Assembly (NCBI GenBank): GCA_016209105.1
Contig: JACQWR010000027.1
Span: 65,497 to 100,724 of the forward strand
Source: Deltaproteobacteria bacterium
GTDB taxonomy: Bacteria; Desulfobacterota; Syntrophia; Syntrophales; JACQWR01
DNA length: 35,228 nt
Direction of reading: 5' to 3'
The position numbers were made by a program, and so were the translations under genes. Below, one piece after another: positions 15,781-23,185 of the stretch (the stretch's first letter is position 1; each line of letters opens with the position of its first letter). The notes below the pieces were generated by a model. It had not been told where the DNA came from. It made no database searches and was given only the letters and a program-made list of their open reading frames with translations.

Positions 15781-16470
15781 TCAAGACAGCCGTTTCCCGC
15801 CCTCAGCCAACGCCTCGAGACCGGCGCGGTTCAATATCCGGATCTGACGCTGACCGACGGTTTCAATGAGTCCCTCTTTGGCCATGCGGGCCAGGATGCG
15901 CGAGAGCGTTTCGGGAATGGTGCCGAGAAGGCTGGCAAGCTGATTCTTGGAAATATCCAGCCTCAATTCCCCGGCCCCCTCTTTCCGTTCGCTGAGATAG
16001 AGAAAGTGTGCGGCAAGTCTTCCCGGAACCTCTTTGAGGGAAAGGTTCTCGATCATCGTGGTAAACCTGCGGAGACGTCGGGCAAGAACGGCCATCATGT
16101 TGAGGGTCAGGGCGGGGTTTCTCTTAACAAGACTGACAAAGGCGGAACGGGGGAAAAAAAGAGACCGGCTGTCCTCAAGGGCTTCCGCGTAGGCGGGAAA
16201 CCGCTCGCCGGCAAATACCGGCACTTCCCCGAATGGTTCACCGGGGACCGGTATGTGGAGTATCTGTTCTTTTCCGTCGGGGGCAAGTTTGAATATTTTG
16301 ACCCGGCCAGAGATGAGCACGTAGAAGCCGGTTCCCTCATCCCCCTCGGAAAAAATCATCTGTCCCCGCTTGATGACCTTGGTCACCACGATCCTGGCCA
16401 GGTCCTTAAGCTGATCGGGGGGCAGGCCCTCAAACAGTGGAATAGCCGCAATTTGGTTGATAAGTTCCAT
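15781..16470 (-). CDS. Crp/FNR-family transcriptional regulator (HcpR-like)
   Basis: A 229-residue regulator from ATG 16470 (MELINQIAAIPLFEGL); an ATG seven codons earlier has its only Shine-Dalgarno match directly adjacent, so it is less likely. Residues about 10-125 form a cyclic-nucleotide-type beta barrel (MIFSEGDEGTGFYVLISGRVKIF). A long dimer helix follows, then a winged helix-turn-helix (ISKNQLASLLGTIPETLSRILARM). The recognition helix has E-T-x-S-R as in FNR, which reads TTGA half-sites. No cysteines are present, so it is not an oxygen-sensing Fe-S FNR. Hcp-linked HcpR proteins of this family sense nitric oxide, in some cases through heme. The 14-bp TTGAC palindromes in front of the divergent reductase and hcp are its likely targets. 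Confidence 0.87.
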   Translation of the reverse strand: MELINQIAAIPLFEGLPPDQLKDLARIVVTKVIKRGQMIFSEGDEGTGFYVLISGRVKIFKLAPDGKEQILHIPVPGEPFGEVPVFAGERFPAYAEALEDSRSLFFPRSAFVSLVKRNPALTLNMMAVLARRLRRFTTMIENLSLKEVPGRLAAHFLYLSERKEGAGELRLDISKNQLASLLGTIPETLSRILARMAKEGLIETVGQRQIRILNRAGLEALAEGGKRLS

Positions 16471-16553
16471 GAATCCGGCTTCTGAGTGCATTCCTTGAGG
16501 ACGGGGACTGGTACGGATGTCTCCGAAAACGAGGTGGTAAATAGCACCCTTTT

Positions 16554-16567
16554 TTGACTTAAGTCAA
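16554..16567. promoter_or_regulatory. perfect TTGAC palindrome, putative regulator operator
   Basis: TTGACTTAAGTCAA, a perfect 14-bp palindrome, in the 124-nt gap between the divergent FNR-type regulator and the siroheme-type reductase. Its half-sites (TTGA) fit the E-T-x-S-R recognition helix of the regulator. It differs at one base from the site at 19775-19788 in front of hcp. From this position it could control both divergent genes, including the regulator itself. Confidence 0.75.
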
Positions 16568-16594
16568 GGCGTATTGCGCCCGCAAAAGGTATTA

Positions 16595-17473
16595 ATGACC
16601 CGGGGTTCATACATGAAATGGACACAAGAGGCAAATGAGGCCCTGTCGAAGGTTCCCTTCTTCGTCCGGAAACTGGTAAGAAAAAGGATTGAAGAGGAAA
16701 CCACGCGCGTCGGCGCCGCCCTGGTTCGCCCGGAGCACGTGCAGGCGGCAAAAGAGCGGTTTCTCAACCGTATGGAGGACGAGGTAAGGGGGTATCAGGT
16801 GGAAACCTGCTTCGGCCCTACCGGCTGCCCGAATCGGGCGATCATATGCGAGGGACTCCCCCGCGTGCTTGAGGAAACCGTTGCCTGCCGGGATCTCAGA
16901 TCCTTTCTGAAAAAAGTGGCGCAGGGAGAGCTCAAGATGCATCACGAGTTCCGCATCTCCCTTTCCGACTGCCCCAATGCCTGTTCACGCCCCCAGATCG
17001 CCGACATAGGGATCATCGGGGCGTGCAAACCGGCGGCCACCTCTGAAGAGTGCACTCTCTGCGGCGCCTGTACAGCGGCGTGCCGGGAAGAGGCGATCTC
17101 TTTCCCCGGCGATGCGCCGGTTCTGGATTACTCGAGGTGCGTATTCTGCGGCAAGTGTATCGGGGCATGCCCCACGGGCGCCATCGCGCAGGATGCGACC
17201 GGTTATCGAATCCTGGTGGGCGGCAAGCTGGGCAGGCACCCGCAACTGGCGATGGAGTTGCCGGGCATTCATCCGGAAAAAGACGTTATCCGGATCGTCA
17301 ACCGGTGCCTGGATCATTACCAGCGGCACTGCACAGAAGGGGAACGCTTCGGGGAAATTCTGGAGAAAACAGGCATCGGTGCATTGCTCGAGGATGTGCA
17401 AACACCGACAGGCACGGCAAACTGCAGGCTATCCGGGCGCGTATCACCCGTCCGGTTCGATAGAGGGCGGTAA
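16595..17473 (+). CDS. small siroheme-type sulfite/nitrite reductase with PCP_red and ferredoxin modules
   Basis: A 292-residue, probably cytoplasmic protein. ATG 16595 has AAAAGG 5 nt upstream; TTG 16574 and ATG 16613 (MKWTQE) are alternatives. Residues about 7-52 (MKWTQEANEALSKVPFFVR) match the PCP_red domain first known from BchB. Next is a nitrite/sulfite reductase half with the Fe-S/siroheme cysteines C72-x5-C78 (TCFGPTGC) and C126-x3-C130 (SDCPNACSRPQIADIG). Two [4Fe-4S] ferredoxin motifs follow: C153/C156/C159/C163 and C182/C185/C188/C192. It lacks the first reductase repeat of large enzymes, like the small low-spin sulfite reductase type. It may reduce nitrite, sulfite or NO-derived species; the substrate is unknown. 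The neighbours favour nitrogen-oxide stress. Confidence 0.78.
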   Translation: MTRGSYMKWTQEANEALSKVPFFVRKLVRKRIEEETTRVGAALVRPEHVQAAKERFLNRMEDEVRGYQVETCFGPTGCPNRAIICEGLPRVLEETVACRDLRSFLKKVAQGELKMHHEFRISLSDCPNACSRPQIADIGIIGACKPAATSEECTLCGACTAACREEAISFPGDAPVLDYSRCVFCGKCIGACPTGAIAQDATGYRILVGGKLGRHPQLAMELPGIHPEKDVIRIVNRCLDHYQRHCTEGERFGEILEKTGIGALLEDVQTPTGTANCRLSGRVSPVRFDRGR

Positions 17474-17522
17474 CAGGGCGAGAGAAATCATGAGCAGTAT
17501 CAGAAATCAAGGAGGTAGAAAA

Positions 17523-18713
17523 ATGAGCTTTAAAATCAAAGACAACATTACCTGGGTCGGGAAAGTTGATTGGGAATTAAGAAAATTCCATGGTGAAGAA
17601 TACTCGACGCACAAGGGTTCCACCTATAACTCCTATCTCGTCAGGGACAAAAAAACGGCGCTGATCGATACCGTCTGGACACCCTTTGCCAAAGAATATG
17701 TAACGTTTTTAAGGCAGGAAACGGATCTCAAGAGCATTGATTTTGTTATCGCCAACCACGGCGAACCGGACCATAGCGGGGCGCTTCCGGAGTTGATGCG
17801 GGAAATTCCCGAAAAGCCGGTCTACTGCACTGCCAACGCCGTCAAATCCCTAAAGGCCCAGTACCACCAGGACTGGAATTTCGTGCCCGTGAAAACCGGC
17901 GACAAGCTCTCCCTCGGCTCCAAAGAGCTGATCTTCATCGAGGCCCCCATGCTGCACTGGCCGGACAGCATGTTCTGTTACTTAACGGGTGATAATATCC
18001 TCTTTTCCAATGACGCCTTCGGCCAGCACTATGCGTCCGAATTGATGTTTAACGATCTCGTGGATCAGGCCGAACTGGAGCGCGAATGTATCAAATACTA
18101 TGCGAACATCTTGACGCCCTTCAGCAAACTGGTGGACAAGAAAATAAAAGAGGTCGTGGGTCTGAACGTTCCGGTGGATATGATCTGTACGAGCCACGGC
18201 GTTATATGGCGCAAAGATCCGCTCCAGATCGTCAACAAATACCTTGAATGGGCAAACGACTACCAGGAAAATCAGATTACCATCATCTATGACACCATGT
18301 GGAACTCGACGCGCAAAATGGCGGAAGCGATCGCGTCAGGAATCAGGCAGGGCGATGACACGGTCGTGGTAAAACTCTTCAACTGCGCCCGTTACGACAA
18401 GAACGACATCATCACGGAAGTGTTTAAGTCGAAGGCCATCGTCATGGGCTCCCCCACCATCAACAAGGGTATCCTTTCCGCCGTGGCCGGCATCCTGGAA
18501 GAGATGCGGGGCCTGGGCTTCAAGAACAAAAAGGCGGCGGCCTTCGGCAGCTACGGCTGGAGCGGGGAATCGGTAAAGATGATATCGGAAAAACTGAAGG
18601 AAGGCGGATTCGCCCTTGCAAACGACGGCTTGAGGGAAATGTGGAATCCCGACAAACAGGGTCGGGAGAATTGCATCAATTTTGGGAAAACCCTGGCATC
18701 CACGTTCAAGTAG
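17523..18713 (+). CDS. fprA: A-type flavoprotein (flavo-diiron NO/O2 reductase)
   Basis: A 396-residue cytoplasmic flavo-diiron protein that reduces nitric oxide to N2O and/or oxygen to water. ATG 17523 has GGAGG 7 nt upstream; an in-frame ATG at 17490 is less well placed and the frame runs back into the previous gene. The N-terminal metallo-beta-lactamase domain carries the diiron ligands: H79, E81, D83 and H84 (NHGEPDH), H145 (MLHWPD), D164 and H225 (TSHG). The C-terminal flavodoxin domain starts near residue 253 (IIYDTMWNSTRKM), with FGSYGWSGE for FMN. There is no fused rubredoxin, so an external electron donor is needed. The position 49 nt after the siroheme-type gene and near hcp supports NO detoxification. 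Confidence 0.93.
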   Translation: MSFKIKDNITWVGKVDWELRKFHGEEYSTHKGSTYNSYLVRDKKTALIDTVWTPFAKEYVTFLRQETDLKSIDFVIANHGEPDHSGALPELMREIPEKPVYCTANAVKSLKAQYHQDWNFVPVKTGDKLSLGSKELIFIEAPMLHWPDSMFCYLTGDNILFSNDAFGQHYASELMFNDLVDQAELERECIKYYANILTPFSKLVDKKIKEVVGLNVPVDMICTSHGVIWRKDPLQIVNKYLEWANDYQENQITIIYDTMWNSTRKMAEAIASGIRQGDDTVVVKLFNCARYDKNDIITEVFKSKAIVMGSPTINKGILSAVAGILEEMRGLGFKNKKAAAFGSYGWSGESVKMISEKLKEGGFALANDGLREMWNPDKQGRENCINFGKTLASTFK

Positions 18714-18760
18714 TCGCTGCAAAGAGAGGTTTGAACTACCTTGGTAACGGAGGTGAAAAA

Positions 18761-19390
18761 ATGGAAAACACAAATTTTACGGCATCGGTTTTTACATTCC
18801 TTACCGCTTTCTTCGCTTACCTGCTGATGGGCACCGGTTTGGTTTTTGCCCATTGCGATACGATGGGCGGACCGATCATCAAGAACGCGCAGGAAGCGCT
18901 GGAAACGGGGAAGATTGACCTCGTCCTCATGTGGATACAGAAAGACGATGAGGCAGAATTAAAGGCGGCTTTTCAGAAAGCGCGTGAGGTCCGCAAGTTG
19001 AATCCAGCGGCAAAGGAACTCGCGGATCGTTACTTCCTGGAAACGTTTGTGCGGATACACCGAGCCGGCGAAGGCGCGCCCTTTACCGGGATAAAACCGG
19101 CCGGGACTGAATTGAACCCCGGCGTGGAAGAAGCGGACAAGGCGCTGGACACCGGCTCGGCTGATGCCCTTTTAAAACTCATGACGGAAACCATAGTCCA
19201 TGGCATACATGAACACTATGAACGCACCATGAGCCTCAAAAAGCATGTCGGCGAGAGTGTTGACGCAGGTCGGGAGTATGCGGAAGCATACGTAAAGTAC
19301 GTTCACTACATTGAAAAACTCTACGATGATGCGGCGACAAAAACCGAACATCACGGCCACACGCCTCCCGCCGAAAAACACGCGCATTAA
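18761..19390 (+). CDS. secreted DUF6448 family protein
   Basis: A 209-residue exported protein of unknown function. ATG 18761 has GGAGG 7 nt upstream. The N-terminal signal peptide (FTFLTAFFAYLLMGTGLVFA) is followed by the mature start HCDTMGGPIIKNAQEALETG, the family signature. Other conserved stretches are LVLMWIQKDDEAELKAAF, ELADRYFLETFVRIHRAGEG and AGREYAEAYVKYVHYIEKLY. It is mainly helical with many His/Glu residues, and the tail (HHGHTPPAEKHAH) is histidine-rich, suggesting metal binding. It lies 47 nt downstream of fprA, so it may be part of the same stress response; binding of iron or another metal is inference. Confidence 0.8.
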   Translation: MENTNFTASVFTFLTAFFAYLLMGTGLVFAHCDTMGGPIIKNAQEALETGKIDLVLMWIQKDDEAELKAAFQKAREVRKLNPAAKELADRYFLETFVRIHRAGEGAPFTGIKPAGTELNPGVEEADKALDTGSADALLKLMTETIVHGIHEHYERTMSLKKHVGESVDAGREYAEAYVKYVHYIEKLYDDAATKTEHHGHTPPAEKHAH

Positions 19391-19405
19391 TCGCGGTGGC
19401 ATATC

Positions 19406-19442
19406 ATGTCTGTCTGATCACCGAGGGTGATCAGACAGACAT
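19406..19442. repeat. perfect 17-bp inverted repeat after the DUF6448 gene
   Basis: ATGTCTGTCTGATCACC (19406-19422) and its exact complement (19426-19442) flank GAG. The stem lies 15 nt after the DUF6448 stop. No U-run follows, so it is not a standard intrinsic terminator, though it could protect the 3' end of the mRNA. Confidence 0.75.
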
Positions 19443-19458
19443 ACACCGGGAGATTCCT

Positions 19459-19582
19459 ATGGAAATCATCAATCTAAAAGAAAAGGAAGTTTTTAAAGAT
19501 GAGCATTAAAAACGAATCGAAAGAACGGTTGGCGTTTCTCGTGCTCAAAGCTCCTCACCCGAATGCAGTGTCGAAAAAATAA
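19459..19582 (+). pseudogene. probable remnant of a small cupin gene (internal deletion)
   Basis: After GGGAGA, an ATG at 19459 opens a 16-codon frame (MEIINLKEKEVFKDEH, stop at 19507) that reads like the N-terminus of small cupin proteins. An overlapping frame from 19499 to the stop at 19582 contains ERLAFLVLKAPHPN, which resembles the C-terminal strand of the same family (typically ...LAVIAPRP). The metal-binding middle is missing, so this looks like an N-terminus joined to a C-terminus by deletion plus frameshift. The pieces are short and the match is from memory, so it could instead be chance. Confidence 0.4.
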
Positions 19583-19591
19583 CGCCGTATC

Positions 19592-19640
19592 AGTGAAGCT
19601 CCCCCCTCAGAGAGCGGGGCTTCCCACGTGCCTACAGGCC
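19592..19640 (+). repeat. dispersed hairpin repeat, copy C
   Basis: The sequence beginning AGTGAAGCTCCCCCC has a hairpin with GGGGCTT at 19616-19622; the head and stem match copies A, B and D. It sits just after the cupin remnant and upstream of the hcp control region. Confidence 0.6.
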
Positions 19641-19774
19641 CAATAGTTAAATAGGGAAAATAAATTGACCGAACAGTAAGCTCCTCCTTCTATTGCTCAT
19701 CATATATCAGTTTTTATTATATGTTTGTTGATACATGCCCTCTGGACAATTATTGTAAATAAATTTTTCCTAAT
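19641..19774. other. AT-rich upstream control region of hcp
   Basis: The 302-nt gap 19583-19884 contains repeat copy C, then this AT-rich stretch, then the TTGAC palindrome and the hcp ribosome binding site. No gene is visible. AT-richness suggests the promoter, but no clean -35/-10 pair was found, as expected where an FNR-type activator replaces the -35. Confidence 0.45.
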
Positions 19775-19788
19775 TTGACTTGAGTCAA
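19775..19788. promoter_or_regulatory. TTGAC palindrome upstream of hcp, putative regulator operator
   Basis: TTGACTTGAGTCAA is 97 nt upstream of the hcp ATG and identical to the site at 16554-16567 except for one central base. AT-rich sequence follows. Likely an activator site for the FNR/HcpR-like regulator encoded at 15781-16470. Confidence 0.75.
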
Positions 19789-19884
19789 GGTTTATTTCTC
19801 TTTTTCGGGTTACGGTAACGCCGAAATTGGAGAAGGCTCTGACCGGTATCCAAATCAACTACCACGGGAAAGGAGATCATAACG

Positions 19885-21528
19885 ATGGAAGAGATGAACA
19901 TGTTTTGTTACCAGTGCGAACAGACGGCAAAGGGAGAAGGATGCACAAAGGTGGGGGTCTGCGGCAAGGATCCGGAAGTTGCCGCGCTCCAGGATCTGCT
20001 CGTATATGCCCTCAAGGGATTGGCGCTCTATGCACAGGAAGGGCGCAAGGTCGGCGTCACCGATGCCCAGACGAACGCCTTTACCGCCGAGGGACTTTTT
20101 TCTATTCTGACCAACGTGGATTTTGACCCGCAGCGTTTCGAGGGTCTGATCCGTCGCGCGGTAACCCTCAGGGAAGCACTGAAGGGAAAAGTCCGGACGG
20201 CCGGAGGGAAAACCGATTTTGCCGAGGCGCCGGCAACGTTCCAGCCGGCGGCAACGCTCGCAGGTCTGGTCGAACAGGGAAAGAAGGTGGGGCTCAAGTC
20301 AGACCCCGACGAAAACAAGGATATCCAGTCCCTGAAGCACTTGCTGCAGTTCGGCATGGAGGGCGTCGCCGCATATGCCTATCACGCCCGCATCCTGGGA
20401 CAGGAAGACGACGCCGTTTACGCGTTCCTCCAGGAAGGTCTGGCGGCAACCCTGCGCAAGGACCTGGGGCTTGGTGACTGGGTGGCCCTGGTGCTCAAGT
20501 GCGGGGAGATCAACTTGAGGACCATGGAACTGCTCGATGCGGGCAACACGGGAACCTACGGCCACCCCGTGCCCACGAGCGTCCCCCTGGGCGCAAAAAA
20601 GGGCAAGGCCATTCTCGTTTCCGGCCACGACCTGAAGGATCTGGCGGAGCTGCTCCGTCAGACCGAGGGCAAGGGCATTTTCGTGTATACGCACGGCGAG
20701 ATGCTGCCCGCGCACGGCTACCCGGAATTGAAGAAATATCCGCATTTTTACGGCCACTACGGAACGGCCTGGCAAAACCAGGCGAAGGAATTCGCCGCCT
20801 TCCCCGGCGCCATCCTCATGACCACCAACTGTCTCCAGAAACCGGCACAAGTCTACCGGGACAACCTCTTCACCAGCGGCCCCGTGGGATGGCCCGGCAT
20901 CACGCATATCGCGGACGGGAACTTTGCGCCGGTCATCGAGAAGGCGCTCGCCCTGCCCGGTTTTGCAGCAGACACGAGCGGTAAGTCGGTCATGGTGGGC
21001 TTCGCCAGAAACACCGTCCTCGGCGTTGCCGACAAGATTATCGAGGCGGTCAAGGGCAAGGCCATCCGCCATTTCTTCCTGGTGGGCGGCTGCGACGGGG
21101 CCAAGCCGGGACGGAATTATTACACTGAGTTCGTGGAAAAAACGCCGTCCGATACGGTGGTGCTGACGCTTGCCTGCGGCAAGTTCCGCTTCTTCGACAA
21201 GGAACTGGGCGCCATCGGTGGGATTCCGCGTCTCCTCGATGTCGGCCAGTGCAACGACGCTTATTCGGCCGTGCAGATCGCCGTGGCGCTTGCCAAGGCC
21301 TTCAATGTGGGCGTAAACGACCTGCCCCTGTCCCTGGTCCTTTCGTGGTACGAACAGAAGGCGGTGGCGATCCTGCTCACCCTGCTCCACCTGGGCATCA
21401 AGAACATCAGGCTGGGGCCAAGTCTGCCGGCCTTCATCACGCCGAACGTGCTGGATGTGCTGGTCAAGAACTTCGCCATCAAACCCATCAGTACCGTTGA
21501 TGCGGATTTGAAGGCGATCCTGGGATAA
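19885..21528 (+). CDS. hcp: hydroxylamine reductase / hybrid cluster protein, class I
   Basis: A 547-residue Fe-S protein. AGGAG lies 9 nt before ATG 19885; MNMFC three codons on is possible. The N-terminal cluster is bound by C8, C11, C20 and C26 (C-x2-C-x8-C-x5-C), the class I pattern of anaerobes, without the three-helix deletion of class III. Hybrid-cluster regions are visible: YTHGEMLPAHGYPELKKY, MTTNCLQKP, VGGCDGAKPGRNYY, TLACGKFRF, DVGQCNDAYSAV and WYEQKAVAILL. Hcp reduces hydroxylamine in vitro and acts physiologically as an NO reductase in E. coli. It heads a run with the HD protein and two Fe-S proteins and lies behind an FNR-type site, consistent with nitrosative-stress induction. 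Confidence 0.97.
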   Translation: MEEMNMFCYQCEQTAKGEGCTKVGVCGKDPEVAALQDLLVYALKGLALYAQEGRKVGVTDAQTNAFTAEGLFSILTNVDFDPQRFEGLIRRAVTLREALKGKVRTAGGKTDFAEAPATFQPAATLAGLVEQGKKVGLKSDPDENKDIQSLKHLLQFGMEGVAAYAYHARILGQEDDAVYAFLQEGLAATLRKDLGLGDWVALVLKCGEINLRTMELLDAGNTGTYGHPVPTSVPLGAKKGKAILVSGHDLKDLAELLRQTEGKGIFVYTHGEMLPAHGYPELKKYPHFYGHYGTAWQNQAKEFAAFPGAILMTTNCLQKPAQVYRDNLFTSGPVGWPGITHIADGNFAPVIEKALALPGFAADTSGKSVMVGFARNTVLGVADKIIEAVKGKAIRHFFLVGGCDGAKPGRNYYTEFVEKTPSDTVVLTLACGKFRFFDKELGAIGGIPRLLDVGQCNDAYSAVQIAVALAKAFNVGVNDLPLSLVLSWYEQKAVAILLTLLHLGIKNIRLGPSLPAFITPNVLDVLVKNFAIKPISTVDADLKAILG

Positions 21529-21548
21529 GCGTCAGGCAATAGGATAAA

Positions 21549-21570
21549 GGGGGGAGCGTAAAATCCCCCC
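21549..21570 (+). terminator. intercistronic hairpin between hcp and the HD gene
   Basis: GGGGGGA (21549-21555) pairs with TCCCCCC (21564-21570) over an 8-nt A-rich loop. Only TCGATTC follows, so rather than stopping all transcription it may reduce read-through or stabilise the hcp mRNA end. Confidence 0.5.
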
Positions 21571-21615
21571 TCGATTCCCCTTTTACCCGGGAAATACAAG
21601 GTAAGGAGACAAACC

Positions 21616-22362
21616 ATGCAATGTCCTGGACAGGATACGCGCTACTGGAAGGCGGGAGCCATCTATGAGGCACCCTGCTCCAAATGCGGCCGTCCGGTGG
21701 AGTTCTTCAAGGACGAATCTACCCGCAAGTGCAAGAACTGCGGGCATAAGATGGTGAATCCCAAAATGGATTTCGGATGCGCCGCCTATTGCCAGCATGC
21801 CGAGCAGTGCCTGGGGGAATTGCCGCCGGAACTCTTGGCCCAGAGGAAGGATCTTCTGAAAGACCGGGTGGCGGTGGAGATGAAGCGCTATTTTAAACAG
21901 GACTTCAAGCGCATCGGTCATGCCACGAAGGTGGCACGGTATGCGGAACGGATCGCCAGGGAGGAAAAGGGCGACCTGGTGGTGGTTCTGTGCGCCGCCT
22001 ACCTCCACGATATCGGGATACACGAGGCCGAGCGAAAATACAACAGCACCGAAGCCAGATATCAGGAAGAGGAAGGACCGCCCATCGCGCGGGAGATCCT
22101 GACAAAACTGGGGACAAGCGGGACAATCATCGAAGAGGTGTGCGACATCATCGGTCACCACCACCACCCCCGTCCCGAGGAAACGGTAAATTTTCAGGCC
22201 GTCTATGACGCCGATCTCATCGTGAACCTGGAGGAAAAAGACAAGGAAAAAAAGATCGGCGAGGAAAAGCTGGCTGCAATTATCCATGTATCTTTTTTCA
22301 CGGAAAGCGGCCGCAAACTCGCGGGCGAGGTCCTGCTGAAGAATACGAACAAAACGTCTTAA
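21616..22362 (+). CDS. HD-domain phosphohydrolase with N-terminal zinc ribbon
   Basis: A 248-residue protein. The N-terminus is cysteine-rich: CSKCGRPVEF and CKNCGHKM look like a zinc ribbon (about residues 21-50), followed by FGCAAYCQHAEQCLG. From about residue 85 there is an HD domain: IGHATKVARYAERIA, then LCAAYLHDIGIHEAE with the His-Asp metal pair, GPPIAREIL, and IIGHHHHPR. HD proteins are metal-dependent phosphohydrolases, often on nucleotides. Genes of this type occur next to hcp in other anaerobes, but a substrate is not known to me. It follows hcp by 87 nt and precedes the Fe-S protein by 23 nt. The zinc ribbon plus extra cysteines hints at redox or NO sensing (inference). Confidence 0.82.
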   Translation: MQCPGQDTRYWKAGAIYEAPCSKCGRPVEFFKDESTRKCKNCGHKMVNPKMDFGCAAYCQHAEQCLGELPPELLAQRKDLLKDRVAVEMKRYFKQDFKRIGHATKVARYAERIAREEKGDLVVVLCAAYLHDIGIHEAERKYNSTEARYQEEEGPPIAREILTKLGTSGTIIEEVCDIIGHHHHPRPEETVNFQAVYDADLIVNLEEKDKEKKIGEEKLAAIIHVSFFTESGRKLAGEVLLKNTNKTS

Positions 22363-22385
22363 CGGTGCCGAGGGAGGGAATACCC

Positions 22386-23129
22386 ATGAAAATAAAACGG
22401 AAAATAATCCATATTGATGAAGATAAATGCGACGGATGCGGGCAGTGTGTGCCATCTTGCGCCGAAGGAGCGATCCGCATTGTGGACGGCAAGGCGCGAC
22501 TTGCCGCGGAAAAATACTGCGACGGCCTCGGCGCCTGTCTCGGGGAATGCCCCCAAGATGCCCTCAAGATCGTGGAGCGTGAAGCGGAGGACTTTGATGA
22601 GAAAGCCGTGGAACAGCATCTGAAGGTGGCCGAACCGCCCAAGAGCAAAGAGGCGCCCACCATGGCCTGCGGTTGTCCCTCCACCCAGATACAGAGCTTC
22701 CGGCGGCCAACCCCCTGCGAAGAGGCGAACAAACCGAAAACGCAGGTCAGCTCCGTTTCGGCGCTCGCCCATTGGCCGGTGCAGATAACACTGGTCCCGC
22801 CCACCGCCCCCTTCCTGAAAGGGGCGGATCTTCTGGTGGCGGCGGATTGTACCCCGATAGCCTATCCCGATTTTCACCGTGACTTCTTGAAGGGGAAAAC
22901 CGTGATGGTGGGATGCCCGAAATTTGATGACGCGGAGGCCTACGTCCAGAAATTCGCGGACATCTTTAAGGCGGCGGGAATAAAAAGCGTCACCGTACTG
23001 ACCATGGAAGTGCCCTGCTGCCAAGGACTGCCCGTGATCGTGAAAAAAGGCATGGCGGCGGCGGGGGTCGCCGTGCCCATGAGCAATGTCGTCGTCAGTC
23101 TGCGGGGTGAAATTCTGGGAACGGGGTAA
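22386..23129 (+). CDS. Fe-S protein with two ferredoxin motifs and a cysteine-rich C-terminal domain
   Basis: A 247-residue protein. ATG 22386 has AGGGAGGG 7 nt upstream; a GTG at 22365 is weaker. The first cluster motif is complete: C15, C18, C21, C25. In the second, C45, C51 and C55 remain but the position of the second cysteine is Leu48, so it may hold a [3Fe-4S] or site-differentiated cluster. After a linker with MACGCPS (C95, C97), the C-terminal half is an alpha/beta domain with GADLLVAADCTPIAYPDF, VMVGCPKFDD and MEVPCCQGLP. That half resembles proteins found with Hcp, and it may bind another cofactor. A role as electron donor to Hcp is plausible but inferred. Confidence 0.8.
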   Translation: MKIKRKIIHIDEDKCDGCGQCVPSCAEGAIRIVDGKARLAAEKYCDGLGACLGECPQDALKIVEREAEDFDEKAVEQHLKVAEPPKSKEAPTMACGCPSTQIQSFRRPTPCEEANKPKTQVSSVSALAHWPVQITLVPPTAPFLKGADLLVAADCTPIAYPDFHRDFLKGKTVMVGCPKFDDAEAYVQKFADIFKAAGIKSVTVLTMEVPCCQGLPVIVKKGMAAAGVAVPMSNVVVSLRGEILGTG

Positions 23130-23185
23130 CCGCCGTCCCCCCCTGGCAAGAAACGGAAAAATGAAGAGAGGAGACGATACCGACC

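Noticed and set aside
15781..16470. Regulator as a true oxygen-sensing FNR
   Set aside because: It has no cysteines at all, so it cannot carry the FNR [4Fe-4S] cluster.
20299..21390. 363-codon minus-strand frame opposite hcp
   Set aside because: It mirrors the conserved Hcp coding sequence and its composition is an artefact of GC-rich codons.
21583..22455. 290-codon minus-strand frame opposite the HD-domain gene
   Set aside because: The HD motifs and ribosome binding site on the plus strand are clear; nothing supports the opposite frame.
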